64,000 bases of DNA, from assembly GCA_963422445.2 (NCBI GenBank), contig OY729512.2, positions 186,001-250,000 of the forward strand, in the 5' to 3' direction. This document shows, piece by piece, positions 37,452 through 46,515 of this stretch. Below the pieces are notes generated by a model. It was not told where the DNA came from and made no database searches. It saw only the letters and a program-made list of their open reading frames with translations. Position 1 is the stretch's first letter, and each line of letters begins with the position of its first letter. The position numbers and the translations under genes were made by a program. This DNA is from G963422445 sp963422445. GTDB lineage: Bacteria > Pseudomonadota > Alphaproteobacteria > Thalassobaculales > Thalassobaculaceae.

Positions 37452-37742
37452 TCAACCCGCCGTCGCATTCATGAATCTGGCCATGTCGATGTCACGCATC
37501 GTCACCCCGCCGGCATCGTGGGTCGCAAGCGTGACCTCGACCTGGCTGTAGACATTGAACCACTCCGGGTGATGGTCCATTCGCTCGGCCAATAAGGCCA
37601 CGGCCGTCATGAAGGCAAAGGCCTGATTGAAATCACCAAACTCGAAGATCCGGTTAATCGCATCCCGGCCATCGGTTTTTACCCAGCCCGGCAGATCAGT
37701 CAGGGCATCTGCGAGGGCCACTGCGTCAAGTTTTTCTGCCAT
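37452..37742 (-). CDS. Pterin-4a-carbinolamine dehydratase
   Basis: A 96-residue protein matching the PCD/DCoH family, which dehydrates 4a-hydroxytetrahydropterin to recycle the pterin cofactor of aromatic amino-acid hydroxylases. The active-site block MDHHPEWFNVYSQVEVTL with following THDAGGVTMRDIDMARF is diagnostic (HHPxW and D). The start 37742 is chosen since homologues begin near MAEKLDAVAL; the longer frame upstream overlaps the amidase gene. It lies 10 bases downstream of the amidase stop on the same strand. No phenylalanine hydroxylase gene is in the window. Confidence 0.9.
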   Translation of the reverse strand: MAEKLDAVALADALTDLPGWVKTDGRDAINRIFEFGDFNQAFAFMTAVALLAERMDHHPEWFNVYSQVEVTLATHDAGGVTMRDIDMARFMNATAG

Positions 37743-37752
37743 CTGCTGGTCC

Positions 37753-39210
37753 TCATGCCTGCGCAGGACGAGGGTCAATCGGCACCCGATCCCTGAAACC
37801 GGCGGCTTCTTCATAGAGATTGGCCGCCGAGAGAAGATTCGCTTCGCCACGCGGTCCGCCGACAATCTGGAGCCCGACCGGCAGTCCCGACCGGGTAAAG
37901 CCGGCCGGCACGCTCATCGCCGGATGGCCCGTGAGCGTGATCGCATAGGCAATGCTTAGCCATTCAACATAATTCGTGAACACATGATCGCCAATTCTTT
38001 CGACATAACGATGCTCAACCGGATATGGCGGCACAATTGTCGCCGGACAGACCAGCAGATCATAGTCTTCGAAGAACGCCACGGCGCGGGCAAGATATTG
38101 GGCCCGGGCCACTTCGACTCGCGTGAGATCGTCAACGCTGATTTCGGCCGCCCGCTCAATGTTCCAGATGACCTCAGGTTTCAGCTGGTCGCGCCGGTTC
38201 TCCAGAAGACCCTTCTTGCTGGCATAAAACTGGATGGCCCGCCATGTATGGAAAATGTCCTGAACATCCGTGAAATCGGGATGCGTTTCCTCGACGATAC
38301 AGCCCATCTGCTCGAAATGCCCAGCCGCGGCCTCACAGAGATCTGCAACTTCAGCGTCCACCGGAGTGACGCCAAGATCCCTCGAAAAGGCGACCTTGCG
38401 AGGCAGCTTGCGCGCTGCGACGGCGTCAACGTAGTTTTCGCGGGCCCGTGGCAACGAGATCGGATCAGCGGGATGGTCACCGACCATCGCATCGAGCATC
38501 AACGCGACATCGGGAACATTGCGAGCCATCGGCCCGGCGACCGAAAACGGCTGCCCCGGAAGACCGAACAGATCTGGCGGATAGGCCCCGGGACCGGCGC
38601 CCCCATGCGCGACCCGGCCCGGGCTCGGCCGGAATCCGACGACCGAGCAGAAACTGGCGGGGTTCCGCAACGAGCCACCGAGATCCGAACCGCTGGCAAG
38701 CCAAGCCTGGCCGGTTGCCAGCGCGACCGCGGACCCGCCCGACGAACCGGCGCAACTCTTCGATGTATCGAAGGGATTGCGGGTTGCACCGAAGACTTCG
38801 TTGAAAGTATTGGCGCCAGCACCGAATTCCGGGGTGTTGGTCTTGGCGTAGACGAGGGCGCCGTTCCATTCGAGAATCTCGACGAGACAATCGGACCGTT
38901 CCGGTATGAAATCAGCGTAGATAGGCGAGCCCCAGGTCGTGCGGACGCCGGCGACCGGATCAAGATCCTTGATCGCGACCGGCATGCCCGCAAGCATCCC
39001 CTTATCTTCGACGGGGTGCAGCATCATCGCCCTGGCGTTGTCGCGGGCGCGTTCGAAGCACTGCGTCGGCACCGCATTGACGGCGCCATCGACGGCGGCA
39101 ACACGGGCTTCCAGCGTATCAAGCAGGTCGATCGGACTGACCTGCCGTGATTTCAGCAGCGCCAGGATTTCGGTTGCGGTTTTCCCGATCAGGGTAGCAT
39201 CGATAGCCAT
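37753..39210 (-). CDS. Amidase (amidase-signature family)
   Basis: A 485-residue serine amidohydrolase of the amidase-signature family with the Ser-cisSer-Lys triad: Lys in PVAIKDLDPV, the glycine/serine loop CAGSSGGSAVALATG and the nucleophilic Ser in ASGSDLGGSLRNP. It hydrolyses a carboxylic amide or, in GatA relatives, charges tRNA-bound Glu. No gatB/gatC neighbours are present, so a catabolic amidase is more likely. The gene probably forms a two-gene unit with the pterin dehydratase immediately downstream. Confidence 0.9.
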   Translation of the reverse strand: MAIDATLIGKTATEILALLKSRQVSPIDLLDTLEARVAAVDGAVNAVPTQCFERARDNARAMMLHPVEDKGMLAGMPVAIKDLDPVAGVRTTWGSPIYADFIPERSDCLVEILEWNGALVYAKTNTPEFGAGANTFNEVFGATRNPFDTSKSCAGSSGGSAVALATGQAWLASGSDLGGSLRNPASFCSVVGFRPSPGRVAHGGAGPGAYPPDLFGLPGQPFSVAGPMARNVPDVALMLDAMVGDHPADPISLPRARENYVDAVAARKLPRKVAFSRDLGVTPVDAEVADLCEAAAGHFEQMGCIVEETHPDFTDVQDIFHTWRAIQFYASKKGLLENRRDQLKPEVIWNIERAAEISVDDLTRVEVARAQYLARAVAFFEDYDLLVCPATIVPPYPVEHRYVERIGDHVFTNYVEWLSIAYAITLTGHPAMSVPAGFTRSGLPVGLQIVGGPRGEANLLSAANLYEEAAGFRDRVPIDPRPAQA

Positions 39211-39687
39211 CGGGCGTCTCCGGCCGGCTTCGGACTGTCATCCATAACACCGGCTTCGGCGTTAGCCAAGCGGTGTACAAGGACGGTGCTCAGAATTTAT
39301 CCTGCCCCACCCGGTTTTCATCTACTCTCAGCGCGACACAAAATATAAGGCAGGTCAGTTGCAAGACAATTTCTATTCTAATCCGGCAACGTTAAATTGT
39401 TGGAGGATTCAAACGACTGCTTTCAGTGTTCCGTGTCCTTTTCAATCAATAAATCATCCTGAAACAATATTGTACCTTCTGTTTAAACATCGACATCAAA
39501 GCAGTTAAATTCGCGAATTGAAATCATCTCAATTCTTTTGCTATTGGATCGGTATTTTCGTTTGGGGTTAATACTGTATCTGAAGGGTTAGATCGTATAT
39601 GCCCTGATCTTGATATTATGGCGACCAAGTCGACCGTAGATTTCTCGATTGCCCTTATATTCCGTTCGTTTTGACATAATACGATCC
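39211..39687. other. AT-rich intergenic gap
   Basis: About 480 bases, distinctly richer in A and T than the flanking genes, between the divergent-side start of the amidase and the 3' end of the TRAP permease gene. I see no gene, no copy of either short-repeat family and no tRNA. The composition suggests a former insertion site or an upstream regulatory region for the amidase. Confidence 0.45.
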
Positions 39688-41028
39688 CTAACCCGGTGTT
39701 CCCGCCACGACATGATCGAACATCATCTGCGGCAAATGCAGGGCCAGACCTGGAAACGCCATGATCAGGCCAAGACACAGGAAATGCAGCAAAATGAACG
39801 GAACCACACCACGATACATGTCTGAAAGCCTGATTTCCGGCGGACTGATGCCGCGCAGGAAAAAGATCGCCGGCGCCATTGGCGGCGTCAGATAGCTAGT
39901 CTGGATAACCACCAGAAACAGAATGCAGAACCAGACACTGTCGACACCCATCTCGCGCAACACCGAGACGGCAACCGGCACGATAATGATCATGATCGAT
40001 ATGAACTCGAGCACGAAACCCGCGACGAACGTGATTCCGAGCAGAATCAGCATCGTCGGCCAGACCGTGAAATCGGCAATGTCCAGCAGATTGCGGATCG
40101 CGCTGATCCCGCCGAGTGCCACGAATACCCCGGCAAACATCGTGCCGCCAAGCAGAATGGCCAGAATCATCGCCGTGACGTGCAAGGTCTTGACGAAGGC
40201 CTCCTGCAACAGGGAGAAACTGAACGTCCGGTACAGCATGGTCAACAGGATGGTTCCGGCCGCACCCATCGCCGCGGCCTCCGTCGGTGTCGCCCAGCCA
40301 AGCATGATGGTGCCGAGTACTGAAAAGATCAGAACCAGAAGCGGCACCATAGCGGTAACGAAGACGAAAAGCTTGTGCAACATCGGCGGCTCGTCCTCGG
40401 GATCAGGCGGAACCGGGCCGTCCTGCGGCCGGATGATGCAACGCCCGAGAATGTAGACCACATAAAGCCCGGCCAGAATCAGACCCGGAAACAACATGCC
40501 GACGAACAGATCGCCAACCGAGACGCCGGCGACAGGGCCGAGAATCACTACGACGACCGAAGGAGGAATGATCGTGCCCAGCGACCCGCCGGCGCAGATT
40601 GTTCCCGAGACCAGTCCCTTGTTGTAGCCGCGTTGCAGCATCGACGAGATCACCAGCAACCCGACAACCGCTTCGGCGGCGCCGACGACACCGCTTGCGG
40701 CAGCGAAGACGACACACAGCACGACCGTTCCGACGGCAAGGCCGCCCGGCAACCGGTGGGTCCAGAGATGAATGGCCTCGAAGAGTTTTTCCGCAACACC
40801 GGACCGTTCGAGCATGCAGCCCATGAACACGAACAACGGTACCGCTGAAAGCACATAATAGGACGCCACATCGTCGACCCTGGCGACCAGCAAGTGAACC
40901 AGTGCATCGCCGAACCGGTAATAGCCGAAGAAGAGCGCCACCCCCATCAACGAGAATGCTACAGGGAAGCCGATGAAGATGCAGATCATCAGGGCAGGGA
41001 ACATCAGCAGGCCGACGCCAAGGATCAT
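39688..41028 (-). CDS. TRAP transporter large permease subunit (DctM-like), orphan
   Basis: A 446-residue polytopic inner-membrane protein of the TRAP-T family that imports organic acids with a sodium or proton gradient. It shows about 12 hydrophobic helices and DctM landmarks: FIGFPVAFSLMGVALFFG at the N-terminus, the AAASGVVGAAEAVVGLL helix, GTICAGGSLGTIIPPSVVVV and the C-terminal half repeat with LLGITFVAGFVLEFISIMII. Normally dctP (binding protein) and dctQ (small permease) are adjacent. Neither is seen: the 356 bases upstream to the next gene hold no dctQ, and the 3' side is non-coding. Confidence 0.9.
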   Translation of the reverse strand: MILGVGLLMFPALMICIFIGFPVAFSLMGVALFFGYYRFGDALVHLLVARVDDVASYYVLSAVPLFVFMGCMLERSGVAEKLFEAIHLWTHRLPGGLAVGTVVLCVVFAAASGVVGAAEAVVGLLVISSMLQRGYNKGLVSGTICAGGSLGTIIPPSVVVVILGPVAGVSVGDLFVGMLFPGLILAGLYVVYILGRCIIRPQDGPVPPDPEDEPPMLHKLFVFVTAMVPLLVLIFSVLGTIMLGWATPTEAAAMGAAGTILLTMLYRTFSFSLLQEAFVKTLHVTAMILAILLGGTMFAGVFVALGGISAIRNLLDIADFTVWPTMLILLGITFVAGFVLEFISIMIIIVPVAVSVLREMGVDSVWFCILFLVVIQTSYLTPPMAPAIFFLRGISPPEIRLSDMYRGVVPFILLHFLCLGLIMAFPGLALHLPQMMFDHVVAGTPG

Positions 41029-41384
41029 TCAGGTTCTCCCTTGAACCGCGTCATCGACCGCCGGTCGGCCGAATTGCCCGGCCGCAACAAGCGGGCCGAA
41101 TGTCCGCTGCCGTCCAGACGGATACGATAATGCGCATGCTTCCCATTCGAACGGAACGAGCCAGCCCACTATACCTCTCATTTGATTGCGAAACCGCGCC
41201 CCGTCGATCGTGCCGTCTGGATCCCGCTCGATGGCCCCCTGACTCGGCAAGCCGGGCTCCCTGCTTTTTGCCTGTCGCATCGCACGCGCACTTGGCATGG
41301 ACGGCGTCAAGCGACTATCGTTCGGAAACCGCGATACTGACGATCGGCGGTCATTCGACAGATCCGATATTCGAGGAGGATATC
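41029..41384. other. Divergent intergenic region, no gene recognised
   Basis: About 356 bases separating the starts of the TRAP permease (minus) and the hydroxyisobutyrate dehydrogenase (plus), so promoters for both should lie here. No clear operator palindrome was picked out by eye. The only notable signal is GAGGAGGAT just before 41385, which is that gene's ribosome-binding site. Confidence 0.45.
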
Positions 41385-42275
41385 ATGGCGCGCATCGGTT
41401 TCATCGGCTTGGGCAACATGGGCGGCCCGATGGTGCGCAATCTGATCCGGGCGGGACACAGTCTGAAAGTCTTCGATATCTCCGAGGAGGCGGTCAATTT
41501 CGCTGTTCAATCTGGAGCCGAAGCGGCTGCCTCCGTCAAGGACGCGGCCCGCGGCGTCGCCTTCGTCATGACCATGTTGCCGGTCGGGGCGAATGTCCGC
41601 GAAGTCTTCCTGGATGACGGCGTACTCGCGGCGGCCAATCCCGGTACCGTCATGATCGATTCGTCGACCATCGATGTTGAGACGGCCCAGGCCACTGCCG
41701 CGGCGGCAAAAGAGGCCGGCTTCGCGATGCTTGATGCGCCGGTCTCCGGCGGGGTGATCGGCGCCGATGCGGGCACCTTGACATTCATGTGCGGCGGCGA
41801 TGCCGCGACCTTCGAGAAATGCCGGCCGATCCTTCAAGGCATGGGCCGCAACATCGTTCGTTGCGGCGGTCCCGGCATGGGACAGGTTACCAAGATCTGT
41901 AACAACATGCTGGCCGGGATAAACGCCCTTGCCGCCGCCGAAACGATGGTGATGGGCGAAAGACTGGGGGTTTCGGCGGAGACCCTGTTCAACGTGATTT
42001 CAACCTCGACCGGTCGGTCCTACATCTTCGAAACGTCCAACCCGATGCCCGGCATCGTTGCGACCTCTGCGGCCAGCAACGATTTCAAACCGGGCTTCAT
42101 GGCGAAACTCATGCTTAAGGATCTCCGTCTGTCGCAAGCCGCCGCGCAGGCGTCCGGCACTCCGACGCCGCTTGGCGCGGCAGCAACGGCCGCCTTTCAG
42201 ATGCTGATCGAACACGGGTTTGGCGATAATGACACCGCTAGTATCATCAAGGTCATCGATCCAGAGATCGCATGA
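41385..42275 (+). CDS. 3-hydroxyisobutyrate dehydrogenase-family oxidoreductase
   Basis: A 296-residue NAD-dependent beta-hydroxyacid dehydrogenase. The N-terminal RIGFIGLGNMGGPMVRNL has the GxGxxG loop; DAPVSGGVIGADAGTLTFM is the family signature; the catalytic Lys sits in GQVTKICNNMLAGINALA, the canonical KxxNN form. It is closer to classical MmsB than the paralogue at 17081. GAGGAGG about 7 bases before ATG 41385 fixes the start. It heads a + strand run with a CoA-transferase, GST, glutaredoxin and amidase, which suggests use in valine or acyl-CoA breakdown. Confidence 0.9.
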   Translation: MARIGFIGLGNMGGPMVRNLIRAGHSLKVFDISEEAVNFAVQSGAEAAASVKDAARGVAFVMTMLPVGANVREVFLDDGVLAAANPGTVMIDSSTIDVETAQATAAAAKEAGFAMLDAPVSGGVIGADAGTLTFMCGGDAATFEKCRPILQGMGRNIVRCGGPGMGQVTKICNNMLAGINALAAAETMVMGERLGVSAETLFNVISTSTGRSYIFETSNPMPGIVATSAASNDFKPGFMAKLMLKDLRLSQAAAQASGTPTPLGAAATAAFQMLIEHGFGDNDTASIIKVIDPEIA

Positions 42276-42299
42276 CCGCGGGGGAAAGGACTGACTGCC

Positions 42300-43463
42300 A
42301 TGTCGTCTCTGTCACATTTGAAGGTTCTGGATCTCACCAGTCATCTTTCGGGTCCCTATTGCGCCATGATCCTGGCTGATCACGGCGCCGATGTGGTCAA
42401 GATCGAGAATCCCGAAGGCGGTGATTCCTTGCGCATGACGCCGCCTTTCCAGGCTGGAGAAAGCGCGCCTTTCATGCTCTGGAACCGTAACAAGCGGTCG
42501 GTTGCTCTGAATCTCAAGGATCCTGCCGATCTGCAGCGCCTGAAGGACATGATCCTGGTCGCTGATGTTCTGATCGAGAATTTCAAGCCGGGAACCGCAA
42601 AACGCCTCGGCATCAGTTATGACGATGTCTCGACGCTCAACGCCCGGCTGATCTATTGCTCGATCTCCGGATTCGGCCAGACCGGGCCCTATGCGCCACG
42701 CGGTGGTTTCGATCTCATCGCCTGCGGCATGTCGGGACTGATGGCGATCAATGGGCCGCCGGACGGACCGCCCTACCGGATTCCGGTTCCAGTCACCGAT
42801 ATCTGCGGTGGCATGAATGGCGCGATCGGCATTCTCGCGGCGCTCGCGGCACGCGAAACAACCGGCAAGGGCCAGCATGTCGACACTTCGCTTTTCGAAT
42901 CCGGCATCGCGCTTGGTGTCTATGAAGCGGCAAATGTGTTCGCGACCGGCGAAGTTCCGGAGCGGCTCGGTCAAGCCCATCGCGGCAGCGCGCCGTACCA
43001 GTTGTTTCCAACAGCCGATGGCTATCTCACGCTCGGCGGCGCCCAGGACAGTTTCTGGCGCGGGGCCTGCCGGATTCTTGGCTGCGAGCACCTGCTCGAC
43101 GATCCGCGATACAAGACCAAGGCCGACCGGGTCGCCAATAACGAGGATCTGGTGCCGGAACTCGAAGTCTTTTTCCGGAAACAGACCACGGCAGCGCTCT
43201 GCGATGCCTTTGAAAAGGCAGGGATTCCGGCCGGACCGGTGATGAATCACGTCGATGTCTACAATGACCCGCAAAGCAAGGCGCGTGACATGGCGATCGA
43301 TGTCGAACATCCTGCGGTCGGTCCGATGAAAACCATCGGAGTCCCGGTCAAGCTGTCGGACACGCCCGGCAGCATCCGGCGGCCGGCGCCGCGTCTTGGC
43401 GAACATACCGGGGAAGTCATCAACGAATGGAGTCGGCCCGCTGCCAATGCGGCCGACGACTAA
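42300..43463 (+). CDS. CaiB/BaiF-family (class III) CoA-transferase
   Basis: A 387-residue family III CoA-transferase, which moves CoA between a carboxylic acid and an acyl-CoA. Landmarks are LKVLDLTSHLSGPYCAMILADHGADVVKIENP, VLIENFKPGTAKRLGISYDD and the catalytic Asp in FDLIACGMSGLMAING, then PVTDICGGMNGAIGILAAL. It starts 25 bases after the dehydrogenase stop, so the two genes are very likely in one operon. The acid substrate is unknown. Confidence 0.92.
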   Translation: MSSLSHLKVLDLTSHLSGPYCAMILADHGADVVKIENPEGGDSLRMTPPFQAGESAPFMLWNRNKRSVALNLKDPADLQRLKDMILVADVLIENFKPGTAKRLGISYDDVSTLNARLIYCSISGFGQTGPYAPRGGFDLIACGMSGLMAINGPPDGPPYRIPVPVTDICGGMNGAIGILAALAARETTGKGQHVDTSLFESGIALGVYEAANVFATGEVPERLGQAHRGSAPYQLFPTADGYLTLGGAQDSFWRGACRILGCEHLLDDPRYKTKADRVANNEDLVPELEVFFRKQTTAALCDAFEKAGIPAGPVMNHVDVYNDPQSKARDMAIDVEHPAVGPMKTIGVPVKLSDTPGSIRRPAPRLGEHTGEVINEWSRPAANAADD

Positions 43464-43487
43464 ACAGACAAGATCCAGGGAAAACCA

Positions 43488-44180
43488 ATGCTCAAATTCT
43501 ATTACAATACCGCACCCAATCCGATGAAAGTGGCGCTCTTCCTCGAGGAAGCCGGGTTGGAGTACGATGCGATTCCGATCGATGGCCGGGCTGGCGACCA
43601 GTTCAAGCCGGACTATGTTGCCCTCAATCCGAACGCCAAGGCCCCAACCATCGTCGATGGCGACCATGTCGTCTTCGACAGCAACGCCATCCTGCTTTAT
43701 CTCGGTGAGAAGACAGGCCGGTTCATGCCTGCGGACACCGCGGCAGCGCGCGGTGAGATGCTGTCATGGCTGATGTTCGTGGCCACGGGAGTCGGCCCGT
43801 ATTCCGGCCAGGCCGTTCATTTCCGGCACTTCGCGCCAGACGGGTTGGCTTATGCCGTCAATCGCTATGCCTACGAGGCGGAACGGCATTACGGGATCCT
43901 CGATGATCGTCTTGCCGATCGCCCCTACATGCTCGGCGACCAGTACACGATCATTGACATGTGCGTCTGGGGCTGGTCCCGCATGGTTCCCTTCGTGCTT
44001 GGGGACGGCGAGCTTGAAGCGCGGCCGAACCTGAAACGCCTGGTCGACGAGATCAACGGCCGGCCGGCGGCTGAACGGGCGTTGACCATCAAGGACCGCC
44101 AAGGTCACAGTTTCAAGACGGCCATGGATGACAGCGCCCAGCGCTTCATGTTTCCGCAGAATGAACGCCTCGCCGGATAG
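43488..44180 (+). CDS. Glutathione S-transferase
   Basis: A 230-residue cytosolic GST. The N-terminal thioredoxin-fold domain begins MLKFYYNTAPNPMKVALFLE and includes the glutathione-binding DSNAILLYLGEKTG; an all-helical C-terminal domain follows (YMLGDQYTIIDMCVWGW, the N-capping helix motif). It is closest to the Ure2p/YfcG-like Nu class by appearance of the N-terminus (N-P instead of a catalytic Tyr/Cys). It begins 24 bases after the CoA-transferase stop and is followed by a glutaredoxin gene, so glutathione chemistry is the local theme. Confidence 0.9.
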   Translation: MLKFYYNTAPNPMKVALFLEEAGLEYDAIPIDGRAGDQFKPDYVALNPNAKAPTIVDGDHVVFDSNAILLYLGEKTGRFMPADTAAARGEMLSWLMFVATGVGPYSGQAVHFRHFAPDGLAYAVNRYAYEAERHYGILDDRLADRPYMLGDQYTIIDMCVWGWSRMVPFVLGDGELEARPNLKRLVDEINGRPAAERALTIKDRQGHSFKTAMDDSAQRFMFPQNERLAG

Positions 44181-44218
44181 GGACCGGCCGCCGCGGCATG
44201 TTGACGAGGAGTTTGATC

Positions 44219-44470
44219 ATGGCTGTCGTGGAAGTCTACACTACCATGTGGTGCCCGTTCTGTTACCGGGCTAAAGCGCTGCTGTCGGGCAAGAATGTCG
44301 ATTTCACGGAGATTGATGTCGGCATGGACCGAGCGCGTCGCCAGGAAATGCTCGAACGGGCGGATGGACGGCACACCGTGCCGCAGATTTTCATCGACAA
44401 TGTGGGCATTGGCGGGTCGGACGAGCTCGCCGTTCTTGATGCCACCGGTCGACTTGACGCGATGTTGTAG
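44219..44470 (+). CDS. Glutaredoxin
   Basis: An 83-residue dithiol glutaredoxin of the GrxC type. The active site is CPFC (C12 and C15), followed by TVPQIFIDNVGIGGSDEL, with the cis-Pro and the GG-x-D glutathione site. It reduces protein disulphides and glutathione mixed disulphides in the cytosol. GAGGAG about 7 bases before ATG 44219 sets the start. It is 22 bases upstream of the nitrilase-family gene, a pairing common in alphaproteobacteria. Confidence 0.94.
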   Translation: MAVVEVYTTMWCPFCYRAKALLSGKNVDFTEIDVGMDRARRQEMLERADGRHTVPQIFIDNVGIGGSDELAVLDATGRLDAML

Positions 44471-44492
44471 GATGAGCCCGGAGAGACCTGAA

Positions 44493-45350
44493 ATGACCAG
44501 ATTGACCGTCGCTTGCGTGCAAACCAACTCGAAGGCCGACCCCGCGACCAACATCGCCGAAGTCGGCTCCATGATCCGGGAGGCCCATGGCCGTGGGGTC
44601 GATCTGATCACCACGCCCGAGGTCGTCGGCATGTTGGAGTCCTCGCGGCGGGCATCCCTGGAAAAAGCGCGCCCGGAAGCAACCCATGAGGTGCTCACGG
44701 CATTCCGGGGGCTTGCCGCAGAACTCGGGACATGGCTGCTGATCGGATCGATTTCGATCAAGATCGCCGACAGCCGGCTGTCAAATCGAAGTTTTCTGAT
44801 CGGTCCCGATGGCGGCATCGTTGCGCGATACTCCAAGATCCACATGTTCGACGTTCAGATCGGCGATGGCAGCAGCTACCAGGAATCGAATACCTACGAG
44901 CCGGGCGAAGCGGCGAGTCTCGCCGAGACCCCCTGGGGAATCATGGGATTGACGATCTGTTACGATATCCGGTTCCCGGGCCTGTTCCGTGATCTGGCAC
45001 AGGCCGGAGCCCAGGTCATCTTCTCGCCGGCCGCCTTCACCAAAGTGACGGGCGAGGCCCACTGGCATGTTCTGCAACGCGCTCGCGCAATCGAAAACGG
45101 CTGTTTCATTGTTTCGGCTGCCCAGACCGGCACCCATGCCGGCGGCCGCCAGACCTACGGCCATTCCCTGATTGTCGGCCCCTGGGGAGATGTTCTCGCC
45201 GACGGGGGAGCCGAAGAAGGCCTCATAGTGGCCGAACTCGATCTGGATGCGGTCGACTTGGCACGTGGCAAGATCCCGTCACTGACCCATGACCGCCGTT
45301 ATTCCAGTCCAGCTCTCCACCATCGGGATTTCCAGGCAGCAGGCGACTGA
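44493..45350 (+). CDS. Nitrilase-family amidase, Nit1-like (possible deaminated-glutathione amidase)
   Basis: A 285-residue carbon-nitrogen hydrolase. The Glu-Lys-Cys triad is visible: E43 in TTPEVVG, K115 in YSKIHMFD and C156 in LTICYDIRFP. The KIHMFDV segment and overall pattern match the Nit1/Nit2 subgroup. Nit1 hydrolyses deaminated glutathione, a damage product made by transaminases, and the position directly behind glutaredoxin and GST genes supports this glutathione-repair role. That specific role is inference; omega-amidase activity is the alternative. GGAGAG just upstream supports ATG 44493. Confidence 0.88.
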   Translation: MTRLTVACVQTNSKADPATNIAEVGSMIREAHGRGVDLITTPEVVGMLESSRRASLEKARPEATHEVLTAFRGLAAELGTWLLIGSISIKIADSRLSNRSFLIGPDGGIVARYSKIHMFDVQIGDGSSYQESNTYEPGEAASLAETPWGIMGLTICYDIRFPGLFRDLAQAGAQVIFSPAAFTKVTGEAHWHVLQRARAIENGCFIVSAAQTGTHAGGRQTYGHSLIVGPWGDVLADGGAEEGLIVAELDLDAVDLARGKIPSLTHDRRYSSPALHHRDFQAAGD

Positions 45351-45537
45351 TCGGGAACGGCTCGCGGTCGCGGCCCGTCACCGGCATCTCGCCGGAACAT
45401 GTTGACGCCCGCAACCAACAACGAATGGCGGACCCGGTCTGAAGACCAGATCAGGTTTCGCGAACCTTGCACGGGTATCTTGCACCACCGTGCAAACCCG
45501 TTATAGATGCCGGATCCTGACACCATGGAGCCGCAGC

Positions 45538-46446
45538 ATGCATTCGTCCGACAGTGAAGCCCGCGCCAACTGGCTGGCGAAAGCCGGCCTCCTGACAGAT
45601 GCGCTGCCATTCATGCGACGTTACAGCGGACGTAACATCGTCATCAAATTCGGCGGCCACGCGATGGGTGACCCGGTGCTGTCGAAGACCTTTGCCTCCG
45701 ACATGGTGCTTCTCAAACAGGTTGGCGCAAACCCCCTCGTCGTCCATGGCGGCGGACCGCAGATCGGCAAGATGCTCGAACGCCTTGCCATACAAAGCGC
45801 TTTCGTCGACGGCCTCAGGGTGACCGACCGGACGACCGTGGAAATCGTCGAAATGGTGCTCAGCGGATCGATCAACAAGTCCATTGCCGCAGCCATCACC
45901 GAGGCCGGCGGCCGGGCCGTCGGCATCTCCGGCAAGGACGCCGGATTGATTACGGTCAACAAGCTCGAACGCAAGACCATCGACCCGGACAGCAATATCG
46001 AGAAGGTCGTCGATCTTGGCTTCGTCGGCGATCCTGCCCGCGTCGATGTCACCGTGCTCAAGACGCTGATTGCCGGCGGGATCATCCCCGTCGTTGCGCC
46101 GGTCGGCCTCGGCGAAGACGGTGAAACCTACAATATCAATGCCGACACGGCGGCGGGCGCCATTGCCGGCGCGGCGCATGCGCGGCGCATGCTCATGTTG
46201 ACCGATGTCGAGGGCGTCCTCGACGCTGATGGCCGATTGATTCCCGATCTGACGGTCACCGGCGCCAGAATGCTGATGACAAACGGGATCATCTCGGGCG
46301 GCATGATTCCAAAAGTCGAAACCTGCATTGATGCCGTTGGAAGCGGCGCCGGTGCGGCGGTGATCCTCGACGGTCGGGTTCCCCATGCCGTGCTTCTCGA
46401 ACTGTTCACGACCCAGGGGCATGGCACCATCATCCGTAAGGACTGA
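45538..46446 (+). CDS. argB: Acetylglutamate kinase
   Basis: A 302-residue amino-acid kinase that phosphorylates N-acetylglutamate, the second step of arginine synthesis. Landmarks are NIVIKFGGHAMGDP (phosphate-binding KFGG), LLKQVGANPLVVHGGGPQIG, the NINADTAAGAIAGAAHA segment, MLMLTDVEGVLD and the C-terminal SGGMIPKVETCIDAV. The N-terminal helix (residues 1-25) is present, so an arginine-sensitive hexameric form is plausible. The start at 45538 follows GGAGCCGCAGC. It begins a conserved alphaproteobacterial block with the HAD phosphatase and dapD/dapE. Confidence 0.95.
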   Translation: MHSSDSEARANWLAKAGLLTDALPFMRRYSGRNIVIKFGGHAMGDPVLSKTFASDMVLLKQVGANPLVVHGGGPQIGKMLERLAIQSAFVDGLRVTDRTTVEIVEMVLSGSINKSIAAAITEAGGRAVGISGKDAGLITVNKLERKTIDPDSNIEKVVDLGFVGDPARVDVTVLKTLIAGGIIPVVAPVGLGEDGETYNINADTAAGAIAGAAHARRMLMLTDVEGVLDADGRLIPDLTVTGARMLMTNGIISGGMIPKVETCIDAVGSGAGAAVILDGRVPHAVLLELFTTQGHGTIIRKD

Positions 46447-46515
46447 CATGCGAACCGCAACCCGGACGATCCGTTTTCAGCCAGCAAACCGCCGGTGGCA
46501 GCCCGGACCGGGCGC

